Source: Flavobacteriaceae bacterium UBA7302 (lineage in GTDB: Bacteria; Bacteroidota; Bacteroidia; Flavobacteriales; Flavobacteriaceae). Taken from it: a DNA stretch of 64,000 nucleotides. The stretch covers positions 496,001 to 560,000 of the forward strand of contig DKQS01000007.1 in the NCBI GenBank assembly GCA_002471825.1. The letters run 5' to 3'. This document shows positions 50,481 through 59,455 of this stretch, piece by piece; the stretch's first letter is position 1, and each line of letters starts with the position of its first letter. The notes below the pieces were generated by a model. That model did not search any database, was not told the DNA's origin, and saw only the letters and a list, made by a program, of their open reading frames with translations. A program made the translations under genes and the position numbers.

Positions 50481-52022
50481 TTACAAATCGAACTTGATAC
50501 CCTGCGCTAAAGGAAGATCGGTTGTGTAGTTGATCGTATTGGTTTGCCTACGCATGTAAATTTTCCAAGCGTCTGACCCCGATTCGCGTCCCCCACCAGT
50601 TTCTTTTTCACCGCCAAAAGCGCCTCCAATCTCGGCCCCTGAGGTACCGATATTCACGTTTGCAATTCCGCAATCAGATCCAGCGTGTGATAAAAAAGCC
50701 TCGGCTTCTCTAAGATTATTGGTCATAATTGCTGAGGAAAGTCCTTGTGCTACAGAGTTCTGAATATCAATGGCGTTGGTTACTTTTCCGGAATATTTTA
50801 GTAAGTACAATACTGGCGCAAAGGTTTCGTGTTGCACTATTTCAAAATCGTTTTGCGCTTCGGCAATTGCTGGCTTTACATAGCAACCAGACTCATAGCC
50901 TTCTCCAGAAAGAACTCCACCCTCAACAACAAGTTTTCCACCTTCTTCCACTACTTTTTTCAAGGCATTGTTGTACATGGCCACTGCATCGGTATCAATT
51001 AACGGACCTACATGGTTGTTTTCATCAAGTGGATTCCCAATTCGTAATTGTTTGTATGCGCTTACTACCGCTTCCTTTACTTTGTCGTAAATAGATTCGT
51101 GAATGATCAATCTTCGAGTTGATGTACATCGCTGTCCGGCAGTACCAACCGCACCAAATACAGCTCCGATTACTGTCATTTTGATATCGGCATCAGGAGT
51201 TACGATGATGGCATTATTACCACCCAATTCCAATAAAGATTTTCCTAATCTACCAGCAACTTCTTTGGCTACAATTTTACCCATTCGAGTAGATCCGGTT
51301 GCTGAGACCAATGGAACTCTTGTGTCTTTGGTCATGAATTCTCCGACTTTGTAATCGCCATTGATCAAACAGGAAATACCTTCTGGTAAGTTGTTTTCTT
51401 TCAATACTTCAGCAATGATATTCTGACAAGCAATTCCGCATAAAGGTGTTTTTTCACTTGGCTTCCATACACAAACATCACCACAAATCCATGCTAAGGC
51501 TGTATTCCAAGACCAAACCGCAACTGGAAAATTGAAGGCCGAAATAATACCCACAATTCCCAAGGGATGGTATTGCTCGTACATACGATGTCCGAATCTT
51601 TCCGAATGCATGGTCAATCCGTGTAACTGTCGAGACAATCCCACGGCAAAGTCACAGATGTCTATCATTTCTTGCACTTCACCCAATCCTTCTTGATAAG
51701 ATTTTCCCATTTCATATGAGACAAGCTTCCCAAGAGCTTCTTTCTTTTCTCTTAGTTTTTCTCCGAATTGGCGAACAATTTCTCCACGTTGAGGAGCCGG
51801 CGTGGTACGCCAAGAAACAAAGGCAGTTGCAGCGGCTTCGAGAGCCTTTTCATAATCTTCTTTGGTGGTGCTTTTTACACTTCCTATGAGTTTTCCATCT
51901 ACTGGAGAATAACTCTCGATAATCTCTCCATTAGAAAAGAATTCTAAGCCTGTTGAGGTTCCATCATTTATTGCTTTTACCCCTAATGAATCAAGCGCTT
52001 GTTGGATTCCGAAATCAGTCAT
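50481..52022 (-). CDS. Aldehyde dehydrogenase, ALDH7-type (alpha-aminoadipate semialdehyde)
   Basis: This 513-residue NAD-dependent dehydrogenase has the catalytic Cys299 in G-T-A-G-Q-R-C-T-S-T-R-R-L and Glu in L-E-L-G-G-N-N-A. S-A-F-N-F-P-V-A-V-W-S-W-N and the C-terminal G-G-A-F-G-G-E-K-E-T-G-G-G-R-E-S-G-S-D-A-W motifs match the ALDH7 (antiquitin) subfamily, which oxidises alpha-aminoadipic semialdehyde in lysine breakdown. It acts in the cytosol as a tetramer. The subfamily is well supported, the exact substrate is inferred. Confidence 0.93.
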   Translation of the reverse strand: MTDFGIQQALDSLGVKAINDGTSTGLEFFSNGEIIESYSPVDGKLIGSVKSTTKEDYEKALEAAATAFVSWRTTPAPQRGEIVRQFGEKLREKKEALGKLVSYEMGKSYQEGLGEVQEMIDICDFAVGLSRQLHGLTMHSERFGHRMYEQYHPLGIVGIISAFNFPVAVWSWNTALAWICGDVCVWKPSEKTPLCGIACQNIIAEVLKENNLPEGISCLINGDYKVGEFMTKDTRVPLVSATGSTRMGKIVAKEVAGRLGKSLLELGGNNAIIVTPDADIKMTVIGAVFGAVGTAGQRCTSTRRLIIHESIYDKVKEAVVSAYKQLRIGNPLDENNHVGPLIDTDAVAMYNNALKKVVEEGGKLVVEGGVLSGEGYESGCYVKPAIAEAQNDFEIVQHETFAPVLYLLKYSGKVTNAIDIQNSVAQGLSSAIMTNNLREAEAFLSHAGSDCGIANVNIGTSGAEIGGAFGGEKETGGGRESGSDAWKIYMRRQTNTINYTTDLPLAQGIKFDL

Positions 52023-52107
52023 TTTGCTAGTAAGTTTTAGTGATTTAAGTAAAGCCTAAAAGTACGATAATCTTTCGTAAATTAGTCGAACTTAAACTAG
52101 AATCAAC

Positions 52108-53151
52108 GTGAGAAAATTTATTGTATTCGCCTTTGCGTCGCTTGTTATTTTTGCTTGTCAGCAGGGCCCAGAGAAACAGGAAGCCATTCCTGCAAATGAA
52201 TTCGCTATCATCATTCATGGTGGGGCAGGAACTATTTTGAAAAAGAACATGACTCCTGAAAAGGAAGCCGCTTATAATGCAAAACTTGAGGAGGCGATTA
52301 AGGTAGGTTACGAGATCTTAAAAAATGGAGGAACCAGTGGGGATGCAGTAATCAAAACCATTCAAGTAATGGAAGAATCTCCTTTATTTAATGCTGGAAA
52401 AGGAGCTGTATTTACCAATGCGGGGACCAACGAACTTGATGCTTCTTTTATGGACGGAAAAACATTGAACGCTGGGGCTATCGCCGGAGTAAAGGACATT
52501 AAAAGTCCGATTGAAGCCGCAAGAAAAGTAATGACCGACTCAGAACATGTGATGTTATCAGGTGAAGGTGCTTCGACCTTTGCCAAAGAAAAAGGATTGG
52601 AAATAGTTGATCCGAGTTATTTCTATACCGAACGTCGTTTTAAGTCCTTAGAACGCATCCGTGACCGAGAGAAAACGGAGTTAGATCACGATGAGAAGAC
52701 CAGTTATTTTTACGATTCAGACATCAAAAATGCCAAATTTGGAACCGTGGGTTGTGTGGCTCTCGATAAGGACGGAAATATTTCAGCCGGAACATCAACT
52801 GGAGGAATGACGAACAAGCGTTGGGGACGAATTGGAGATGCACCCATCATTGGATCAGGTACTTATGCCAATAACAATACCTGTGGTGTTTCTTCAACAG
52901 GATGGGGTGAATATTTTATCCGAAGTCAAGTAGCCTATGATATTTCTGCCCAAATGGAATATGCCGGAAAAAGCTTGAAAGAAGCGACCACTGATGTGAT
53001 TCAGAACAAGCTTACCAAGTTAGGTGGTACCGGAGGTGTAGTTGCCTTGGATAAAAATGGGAACATGTCATTTGAGTTCAATACAGCCGGAATGTATAGA
53101 GCTTCTATGGACGACAAAGGAAATTTGGTCGTAAAGATTTATAAAGAGTAG
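52108..53151 (+). CDS. Isoaspartyl peptidase / L-asparaginase (lipoprotein)
   Basis: This 347-residue Ntn-hydrolase is a lipoprotein (GTG start at 52108, lipobox I-F-A-C, near Cys17). H-G-G-A-G is near the N-terminus and the autocleavage site is at Gly212-Thr213 in F-G-T-V-G-C-V-A-L-D; Thr213 becomes the N-terminal nucleophile of the beta subunit. G-T-S-T-G-G-M-T is also typical. It hydrolyses isoaspartyl dipeptides or asparagine, probably in the periplasm. The next gene has its own promoter box. Confidence 0.94.
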   Translation: MRKFIVFAFASLVIFACQQGPEKQEAIPANEFAIIIHGGAGTILKKNMTPEKEAAYNAKLEEAIKVGYEILKNGGTSGDAVIKTIQVMEESPLFNAGKGAVFTNAGTNELDASFMDGKTLNAGAIAGVKDIKSPIEAARKVMTDSEHVMLSGEGASTFAKEKGLEIVDPSYFYTERRFKSLERIRDREKTELDHDEKTSYFYDSDIKNAKFGTVGCVALDKDGNISAGTSTGGMTNKRWGRIGDAPIIGSGTYANNNTCGVSSTGWGEYFIRSQVAYDISAQMEYAGKSLKEATTDVIQNKLTKLGGTGGVVALDKNGNMSFEFNTAGMYRASMDDKGNLVVKIYKE

Positions 53152-53167
53152 AATTGCCGTATTTTTG
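53138..53167 (+). promoter_or_regulatory. Promoter of the LuxE-like gene
   Basis: TTTA (53138-53141), an 18-base spacer and TATTTTTG (53160-53167) are close to the Bacteroidota consensus; the region overlaps the stop of the previous gene. The ATG follows eight bases after the -7 box. Confidence 0.5.
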
Positions 53168-53175
53168 TTCTGTCT

Positions 53176-54150
53176 ATGCAGGATGAAATTTTTAACATAC
53201 AATCAGAGCAAGATTTTCAAAATCTTGCTCTTCGTGTTTTCAACTATCAGTTCGAAAATAATTCAGTGTATCGTTCCTTTTGTGATTTATTATACAAGCA
53301 TCCGAGCGAAGTACACCGAGTAGAAGATATTCCATTTCTGCCTATTCAATTTTTCAAATCACGAGAAGTGGTTTCGAACCAACAGAAACCAGAAATTATT
53401 TTTTCTAGTTCGGGTACCACGGGTAGTATAACGAGCAAACATTACGTGACCGATTTACAACTGTACGTCAACAGTTTTGAGAAGGCCTTCGAATTGTTTT
53501 ACGGTCCGGCATCCAAATACAACATCCTAGCTTTATTGCCCAATTATCTGGAAAGAGAAGGATCTTCTTTAATCTATATGGTGAACCATTTGATTGAAAA
53601 ATCTCAGAATCCAAATAGTGGCTTTTATCTAAATAATTTGAAGGAATTGGCCATCAAATTAAAAGAGTTGGACCAGGAGGGTAAGCCCGTTTTGCTAATC
53701 GGAGTTTCATTCGCGCTTTTGGATTTGATTGAATTCGAAAAATTCGATTTAAAGAATACCATCGTGATGGAAACTGGAGGCATGAAGGGTCGAAGAAAAG
53801 AATTGACCAGAAATGAGCTTCATGAAGCTTTGAAAAGCGGATTTGGTGTTGCAAACATTCATTCAGAATATGGGATGACCGAATTACTAAGTCAGGGATA
53901 TTCCAAAGGAAATGGAATTTTTGAGACACCACCTTGGATGAAAGTGCTTGCCCGAGATACTGAAGATCCGTTTCACATCCTTGGAAATTCGAGTACAGGA
54001 GGATTGAATGTGGTTGATCTGGCCAATTTCAATTCCTGCAGCTTTATCGCAACACAAGATTTAGGCAAGGTACATCCAAACAACACTTTTGAAGTATTGG
54101 GTCGTTTTGATCATTCCGATATTCGTGGGTGTAATTTAATGGTTTTTTAA
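53176..54150 (+). CDS. LuxE-like acyl-adenylating protein
   Basis: This 324-residue protein of the LuxE/acyl-protein synthetase type has a phosphate loop S-S-S-G-T-T-G-S (residues about 75-82), followed by the I-T-S-K-H segment, a Y-G-M-T-E-L adenylation motif and G-R-F-D-H-S-D-I-R-G-C-N near the C-terminus. Such enzymes activate a carboxylic acid with ATP. No luxC or luxD is nearby, so bioluminescence is out. It might activate acyl groups for lipids or peptides. The family is reasonably sure, the substrate not. Confidence 0.82.
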   Translation: MQDEIFNIQSEQDFQNLALRVFNYQFENNSVYRSFCDLLYKHPSEVHRVEDIPFLPIQFFKSREVVSNQQKPEIIFSSSGTTGSITSKHYVTDLQLYVNSFEKAFELFYGPASKYNILALLPNYLEREGSSLIYMVNHLIEKSQNPNSGFYLNNLKELAIKLKELDQEGKPVLLIGVSFALLDLIEFEKFDLKNTIVMETGGMKGRRKELTRNELHEALKSGFGVANIHSEYGMTELLSQGYSKGNGIFETPPWMKVLARDTEDPFHILGNSSTGGLNVVDLANFNSCSFIATQDLGKVHPNNTFEVLGRFDHSDIRGCNLMVF

Positions 54151-54154
54151 ATGT

Positions 54155-54193
54155 AAAAAGACAACTGAATACCCCGTATTCAGTTGTCTTTTT
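54155..54193 (+). terminator. Bidirectional terminator after the LuxE-like gene
   Basis: AAAAAGACAACTGAATA and TATTCAGTTGTCTTTTT form a 17-bp perfect stem around CCCCG. It ends both this gene and the convergent esterase gene. Confidence 0.92.
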
Positions 54194-54216
54194 CGATTTT
54201 TCCTTTTCCCTAATTT

Positions 54217-55413
54217 TTATAAGTTGTCATTTATGAATTCTACAAGAGATGGTAAATACGAATCAATATTTTGTTTAATTCTTGGCGATTCGTGAGTACC
54301 TCCTTGTAAGACAATCATTTCGGCTACCAAGCCTACATCTTGCAGTCTTTTTTGAATGATACAGGGGCCAAATTCCCAATTACTAGAACTCAATTCTACC
54401 TTTCCACATGGTGTCTCGCTATCCAATTCGCCAATAATTGAAAACATCGGTTTATCCGAAGAGGTGATATACAGGTCGTTTTCAAAGGCTTCTTCTGTTC
54501 CGTAAAAAGCACCTGCTAGATTGATAACCCCGGCGACATTACTTGAATATCCTTGATGTCCTTGACTACCTTCCCAGCTACTAATCCATCCTTGAGAGAT
54601 GATGTAAGTCAACATTCCAGTTGGTAAATCTGATTCTTGCCAGTAGGTATGGACGAGAGCATTATAGGCTCCGGAAGACCAACCACCAGCAAAGATTTGA
54701 TTTGGATTTATCCCATAGTTGGTTGCCTGGGATCTAAGGTACCGAATGGCGGCTTTGCTGTCTACCATTCCACGAAGTAAGGAACCAGTTGGATTTTGGA
54801 TCCCGTTTCTATATTTTGCTGTTGCTACGACGTAGCCATAGCTTGCGAGTTGACTGGCCAAATCATCTAATAGGTCCAGATTACTTCCATTATAATTGCC
54901 TCCTCCATTGATGAGAATAGCAGGTTTTGATGAACGGTTATCTCCTAATGGTTTATATATATTCATCCGATGCGAATTGGCATTAGTTCCATATGTAAGG
55001 TCACTAGATTTTTCAACAAGAAATTTTTCGCAACTGTACAAGGGGCAATCTTCAATAACCAATATTTCTTTATCAAGAGTGTTTGTGCCATCGGGGGTTG
55101 TTACCGTGAGACTTACGGTATATTCTCCTTTTGTTGAAAAGTTTACCGTTGGATTTTGAGCATTAGAACTACTCGGGTTTCCGCCTTCGAAATTCCATTG
55201 CCATGAGGTAATAGAGGCAGAACCACTATCCGAATTATCATCAAAGCTGACCTCGGTATTGGTAGTGTACAAATCATCGACATTAAATTTCGCCGTGGGA
55301 GGTGTTTGCGCATTATTAGTAGTTTCAAGAGGTGGTGGGTCACCACCACATGCCGTTATAAATAAAATGGAGCATGAGATAAAAATCAAATAAGTGAAAA
55401 TTGAATGTTTCAT
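54217..55413 (-). CDS. PKD-domain lipoprotein with alpha/beta hydrolase domain
   Basis: This 398-residue lipoprotein (lipobox I-T-A-C-G, near Cys22) has a PKD domain at about 35-125 with W-Q-W-N-F-E-G-G-N-P-S-S-S and Y-T-V-S-L-T-V-T-T-P-D-G. The C-terminal alpha/beta hydrolase (about 145-398) has a nucleophile Ser246 in G-G-W-S-S-G-A and a His in Q-G-G-T-H-E-S, and is close to BD-FAE/carboxylesterase types. Such enzymes release acetyl or feruloyl groups from polysaccharides. It diverges from the hybrid regulator, which may control it. Confidence 0.85.
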   Translation of the reverse strand: MKHSIFTYLIFISCSILFITACGGDPPPLETTNNAQTPPTAKFNVDDLYTTNTEVSFDDNSDSGSASITSWQWNFEGGNPSSSNAQNPTVNFSTKGEYTVSLTVTTPDGTNTLDKEILVIEDCPLYSCEKFLVEKSSDLTYGTNANSHRMNIYKPLGDNRSSKPAILINGGGNYNGSNLDLLDDLASQLASYGYVVATAKYRNGIQNPTGSLLRGMVDSKAAIRYLRSQATNYGINPNQIFAGGWSSGAYNALVHTYWQESDLPTGMLTYIISQGWISSWEGSQGHQGYSSNVAGVINLAGAFYGTEEAFENDLYITSSDKPMFSIIGELDSETPCGKVELSSSNWEFGPCIIQKRLQDVGLVAEMIVLQGGTHESPRIKQNIDSYLPSLVEFINDNL

Positions 55414-55463
55414 TAGTAAAGGATTTAAGTTTCTACAAAACTCCCGTTGTTTTTATGAAGTCG

Positions 55464-55503
55464 TCTTTAGTATTGTTTCAATCTTCTTTAGTATTGTTTC
55501 AAT
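55464..55503. repeat. Two 19-bp direct repeats at 21-bp period
   Basis: TCTTTAGTATTGTTTCAAT occurs at 55464-55482 and again at 55485-55503. The 21-bp period is two helix turns, so two identical binding sites lie on the same face. They stand between the PKD-esterase and the hybrid regulator gene and are candidates for its AraC-type output domain. Confidence 0.65.
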
Positions 55504-55546
55504 AGCTTAAATTCCATATAAACAAAGGGATTTCATCAAACAAATA

Positions 55547-55576
55547 TTTGTAGAAGAAGATAAAATTGTACATTTA
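55547..55576 (+). promoter_or_regulatory. Promoter of the hybrid regulator gene
   Basis: TTTG (55547-55550), an 18-base spacer and TACATTTA (55569-55576, one off consensus) fit. It ends six bases before the GTG at 55582, so the mRNA is almost leaderless if that start is used. Confidence 0.55.
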
Positions 55577-55581
55577 AGTGC

Positions 55582-58500
55582 GTGTATTATAACCTGAGCT
55601 TGAAGTCCCTATATAAATTTCTTATTGTTTATTTATGCTGTTTTGGTTGGAACAATTCCTTATTGTTTTCCCAAAAAATGTACTTCTCTGATGGGTTTGT
55701 ATTTGAAAAATACGACCATGATTACGGACTATCAAATAATCAAATCAACACCTTTTTAGAAGACCGCTTTGGTTTTCTTTGGCTAGGTACCAATAACGGA
55801 CTTAATGTTTTGGATGGGAGTGGGGTGAAAAGTTTTAAGACTTATTTAAATCAGAATAACCAATTTAAAGGAAGGATTATTCATGCCTTATTTGAAGATT
55901 CAAATGGAAATGTTTTTTGTGGTACTCGTGAGAATGGAATGAATATTTTTCATCGAAAGACAGGTGAGTTTGTCAATCTCTCCGAAGATGATTTTGGAAT
56001 TCCCCAATTGGGAGGTATACATTCGATTATCCAACTTTCAAACGAGCAATATGCCTTTGTTACCAGGAATAGGTTTGTCACTTTCAAATGGGATGGAAAA
56101 GGGATGCCTGCAGAAGTAAAAATAATTTCTCTGCAACTGAAAAAACGGGAATTTGCCCGCAAAATTTTTAAGCACAACAATCAAATATTCATTGTTACAA
56201 ATCGGAAATTACTCCGAATTGAAGAATCGACTTCGACCACAATTATAAAGTCCAATTGGGTAAATTCAATCAAAGTTATTGATGGTAAGATATGGGTGCT
56301 TTTGGATAAAAAGATCGGTCATTTTAATCAAAACTTGAATTCGATTGAATGGATTCCCTTGCCCTTCCGGGAAGAACTTAAATACTATGTGGATTTTGAA
56401 ATAACTACTAATAAGACACTATGGATTGGTGCAAGAAATAAACTTATTCGTATACAACTAGGTCCAAAAAATGTGGTGGTTTCCAAGGATGAAGCAGATG
56501 CGAAAATTCCCATTTTAGGACTCTATAAAGACAGTAGGGATAATCTTTTCCTCGCTTCTCGCAAATTCACTGGCTTTGTCAAATTAAGTAGGGAACAAAA
56601 TGATTATGAGTACATAAATTTGCCTTCTCAGCATAAATATGTCTATACCAGTTCTTATGAGGTAGATCAGAGAGGGTGGTATTGGATTGCCGGACGAAAA
56701 GGCTTATTTATCTACGATCCAAAAAAGAAAGATTTCGTTGATTTACAACCAGATCGTTTTTTTTACCTATCGGACATTGGGGTTACTTCGCATGTTCAAG
56801 ATTCCGATGGGATTATTTGGTACGGAACCGAAAATGGAATTGCTAAGTTCAATTTTGACCATAAGAATTTTGATTTTTACGGACACAACCAGAGATCATC
56901 CTCGGGTCAATGGAATAGTCTTACGCGCGACCTCGTCATAGATTCTCATCAAAATTTGTGGTATGCGAGTAATTTTGGATTGAATAGAATTGATGCCAAA
57001 ACTTTGAAGCATGAACATTTTCCAATGCCTGGTTTGGCTGTAGTTTTTATTGATGAAGATGATAGAATGTGGCTTACTATAAACAAAAAAGGACTATACG
57101 AATATGATATTACAGGAAATATTCCCGTAAAAAAAAGAGAATTTAGAAAGTCAGATCAACTTACTTCATACAGGACTCATGACATAAAGAAAGATTCTGA
57201 AGATCGATTATGGATTACAAGCTCCAATGGCATCTACATATATGATTGGAAAAAAGAACATATTGTTTATCATATCAACAAAGACAATTTGTTAGAAAAT
57301 GAAGATTTGAGATCCATTACAAAAGATTTACGTGGTAATTTTTGGGTGAATCAACATTCCAAGCCTGCAATTTGTATCGATTATAAGACTTTTGAAATTA
57401 TAGATAAAACCCCTGAATGGATGCGGCAATTAACGGATAAAAGAAATTATGCCGGCCCTTCTTACATTTCATCAAATGGCAGAACATTTACACAAGGTCG
57501 TGGTGGATTTTACGTGTACAACCAAGATAGTTTAGAAGTGAATTCCACACCCCCAAAGGTTGTGATTTCTGAATTAAAAATTAATGGTAAGACCCATATG
57601 AAAAATTATTTGGGAATTGCTAAGGACTCTTTTTTGAAACTGAATTACCAGGAGAATAACGTTGAAATTCAATGCAAGGTAGTCAACAATGTACCTACGT
57701 ATAAAACACAATATGCCTATCGCTTGCATGGGAGTTCCAATAATTGGGTGTATGGGAATTCGCTCGCCACACTAAATTTTTCAGCATTGCCGTCCAATAG
57801 CTACAAACTTCAAATCAAAGCGACTAATGATGGGATGCATTGGAGTGATGTCAGTACCATGGTTAATTTCAAAATTTCACCTCCTTGGTGGCGAACGAAC
57901 TTGGCGTATGTATTTTATTTTATATGCCTTACTTCCATGGGGTATTATTTTTATCGCTTACAAATTAAACGACAACTTGCCGAGTCTGAAAGTCAAAAGC
58001 TAAAGGAAATAGATGAATTTAAGAACACTTTTTATGAGAATATCACCCATGAGTTTCGTACACCTTTGACGGTAATTTCAGGGCTAACCGAGGATAAAAA
58101 ATCCAAAGAATACAAAATCATAAAAAGAAATGCAGATCAACTTCTGAAGTTGGTCAATAACTTATTGGATTTAGGGAAGATACAAGCGAATTCGACGGTT
58201 TTAAATAGCGAATTTGTAGATTTTGTATCGTTTAGTAGGTATTGTTTGGAATCCTTAGAATCATTTGCAGATAAAACAGGAATTGGATTACATTTTGAGC
58301 CTAAGAAAAATGAAATAGTGTTCAACTTTGATGTCGAAAAGATGCAGCTCATTTTAAATAATTTATTTTCGAATGCCATAAAATTCGCGTCAGAACAAGT
58401 TGTTGTTCGACTTGATCTGCGCAATGATATGATTAAAATGGAAATTGAAGATGACGGACCTGGAATTCTGGAAGATGATATACCGAGAATTTTTGATCGA

Positions 58501-59451
58501 TATTTCCAGTCTAAGGATTCAAAAAATTCAATAGGGTCTGGTATCGGCTTGGCATTTACCAAAGAGCTTGTCATGCTAATGAATGGTGAAATTTCAATAT
58601 CAAATATTCCTGCAAAAGGCGCTTGTTTCACGCTTTGTTTTCCTTGTGAGATCCAAAAAGAAGAGGTGATAAACAAAGGAGAGGTGATTAAAAGAAGGGA
58701 AAATGAATCTCAGAATGTTGTTTTAGTCATTGAAGACAATCCAGATGTTTTGGCATATATCCACGATATTTTAAATGAAAATTATGAGGTGATTACAGCA
58801 GTCAATGGTAAAATTGGATTGGAAAAGGCGATTCAATTCATTCCTGATGTCATTATTTCGGATGTGATGATGCCAGAAATGAATGGTTATGAAGTATGTG
58901 AACGGTTAAAATCTGATTTCCGAACCGATCATATTCCGGTGATTATGCTAACAGCAAAAGCCGATATTGAATCTAAATTATCAGGTCTACGAAGAGGTGC
59001 CGATGTGTACTTGAGTAAACCCTTCCATAGGAAAGAACTAAATGCTCATATGAGGAATTTACTGGAGATTCGAGAAAAGCTCAAGCAAAAGTATTCGCAA
59101 ATCATTCAGATTGAGGGTGAAACATCAAAAGAGTCTAAAAATGAATTTCTAGAACGATTAGAACAATTACTATTAGATCATATTTCTGATGATAGTTTCG
59201 GAATACCTAAAATTTGTGAATTAATAGGCGTAAGTCGAGCTCAACTTCACAGGAAAATTAAGGCCTTGACAAACCTTTCAACCTCAATTTTTATTCGAGA
59301 AATTCGATTAAAGGAAGCCTATAAATTACTAGTAACTCAAGATATAACAGTTGCGGAAGCTGCATATTCTGTGGGGTTTTCAGATCCAAATTATTTTTCA
59401 CTTTTGTTTTCTGAAAGGTATCAAAAACCACCTTCAGCCATAAAAAAGTAA
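55582..59451 (+). CDS. Hybrid two-component system sensor/regulator (HTCS)
   Basis: This 1289-residue one-protein signalling system has a signal peptide, periplasmic two-component propeller repeats (G-L-S-N-N-Q-I-N-T-F, F-G-F-L-W-L-G-T-N-N-G-L, about 45-660) and a Y_Y_Y domain (680-770). A membrane helix (773-792), histidine kinase with His823 in T-H-E-F-R-T-P-L, an ATPase with D-D-G-P-G-I-L and G-S-G-I-G-L, a receiver with Asp1094 in I-S-D-V-M-M-P and an AraC-type HTH (1200-1289) follow. HTCS sense oligosaccharides and switch on nearby glycan genes; the adjacent PKD-esterase is a likely target. A TTG at 55600 is an alternative start. Confidence 0.95.
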   Translation: MYYNLSLKSLYKFLIVYLCCFGWNNSLLFSQKMYFSDGFVFEKYDHDYGLSNNQINTFLEDRFGFLWLGTNNGLNVLDGSGVKSFKTYLNQNNQFKGRIIHALFEDSNGNVFCGTRENGMNIFHRKTGEFVNLSEDDFGIPQLGGIHSIIQLSNEQYAFVTRNRFVTFKWDGKGMPAEVKIISLQLKKREFARKIFKHNNQIFIVTNRKLLRIEESTSTTIIKSNWVNSIKVIDGKIWVLLDKKIGHFNQNLNSIEWIPLPFREELKYYVDFEITTNKTLWIGARNKLIRIQLGPKNVVVSKDEADAKIPILGLYKDSRDNLFLASRKFTGFVKLSREQNDYEYINLPSQHKYVYTSSYEVDQRGWYWIAGRKGLFIYDPKKKDFVDLQPDRFFYLSDIGVTSHVQDSDGIIWYGTENGIAKFNFDHKNFDFYGHNQRSSSGQWNSLTRDLVIDSHQNLWYASNFGLNRIDAKTLKHEHFPMPGLAVVFIDEDDRMWLTINKKGLYEYDITGNIPVKKREFRKSDQLTSYRTHDIKKDSEDRLWITSSNGIYIYDWKKEHIVYHINKDNLLENEDLRSITKDLRGNFWVNQHSKPAICIDYKTFEIIDKTPEWMRQLTDKRNYAGPSYISSNGRTFTQGRGGFYVYNQDSLEVNSTPPKVVISELKINGKTHMKNYLGIAKDSFLKLNYQENNVEIQCKVVNNVPTYKTQYAYRLHGSSNNWVYGNSLATLNFSALPSNSYKLQIKATNDGMHWSDVSTMVNFKISPPWWRTNLAYVFYFICLTSMGYYFYRLQIKRQLAESESQKLKEIDEFKNTFYENITHEFRTPLTVISGLTEDKKSKEYKIIKRNADQLLKLVNNLLDLGKIQANSTVLNSEFVDFVSFSRYCLESLESFADKTGIGLHFEPKKNEIVFNFDVEKMQLILNNLFSNAIKFASEQVVVRLDLRNDMIKMEIEDDGPGILEDDIPRIFDRYFQSKDSKNSIGSGIGLAFTKELVMLMNGEISISNIPAKGACFTLCFPCEIQKEEVINKGEVIKRRENESQNVVLVIEDNPDVLAYIHDILNENYEVITAVNGKIGLEKAIQFIPDVIISDVMMPEMNGYEVCERLKSDFRTDHIPVIMLTAKADIESKLSGLRRGADVYLSKPFHRKELNAHMRNLLEIREKLKQKYSQIIQIEGETSKESKNEFLERLEQLLLDHISDDSFGIPKICELIGVSRAQLHRKIKALTNLSTSIFIREIRLKEAYKLLVTQDITVAEAAYSVGFSDPNYFSLLFSERYQKPPSAIKK

Positions 59452-59455
59452 CCTG

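Noticed and set aside
53176..54150. Bioluminescence operon
   Set aside because: Only a LuxE-like gene is present; luxA, B, C and D are missing.
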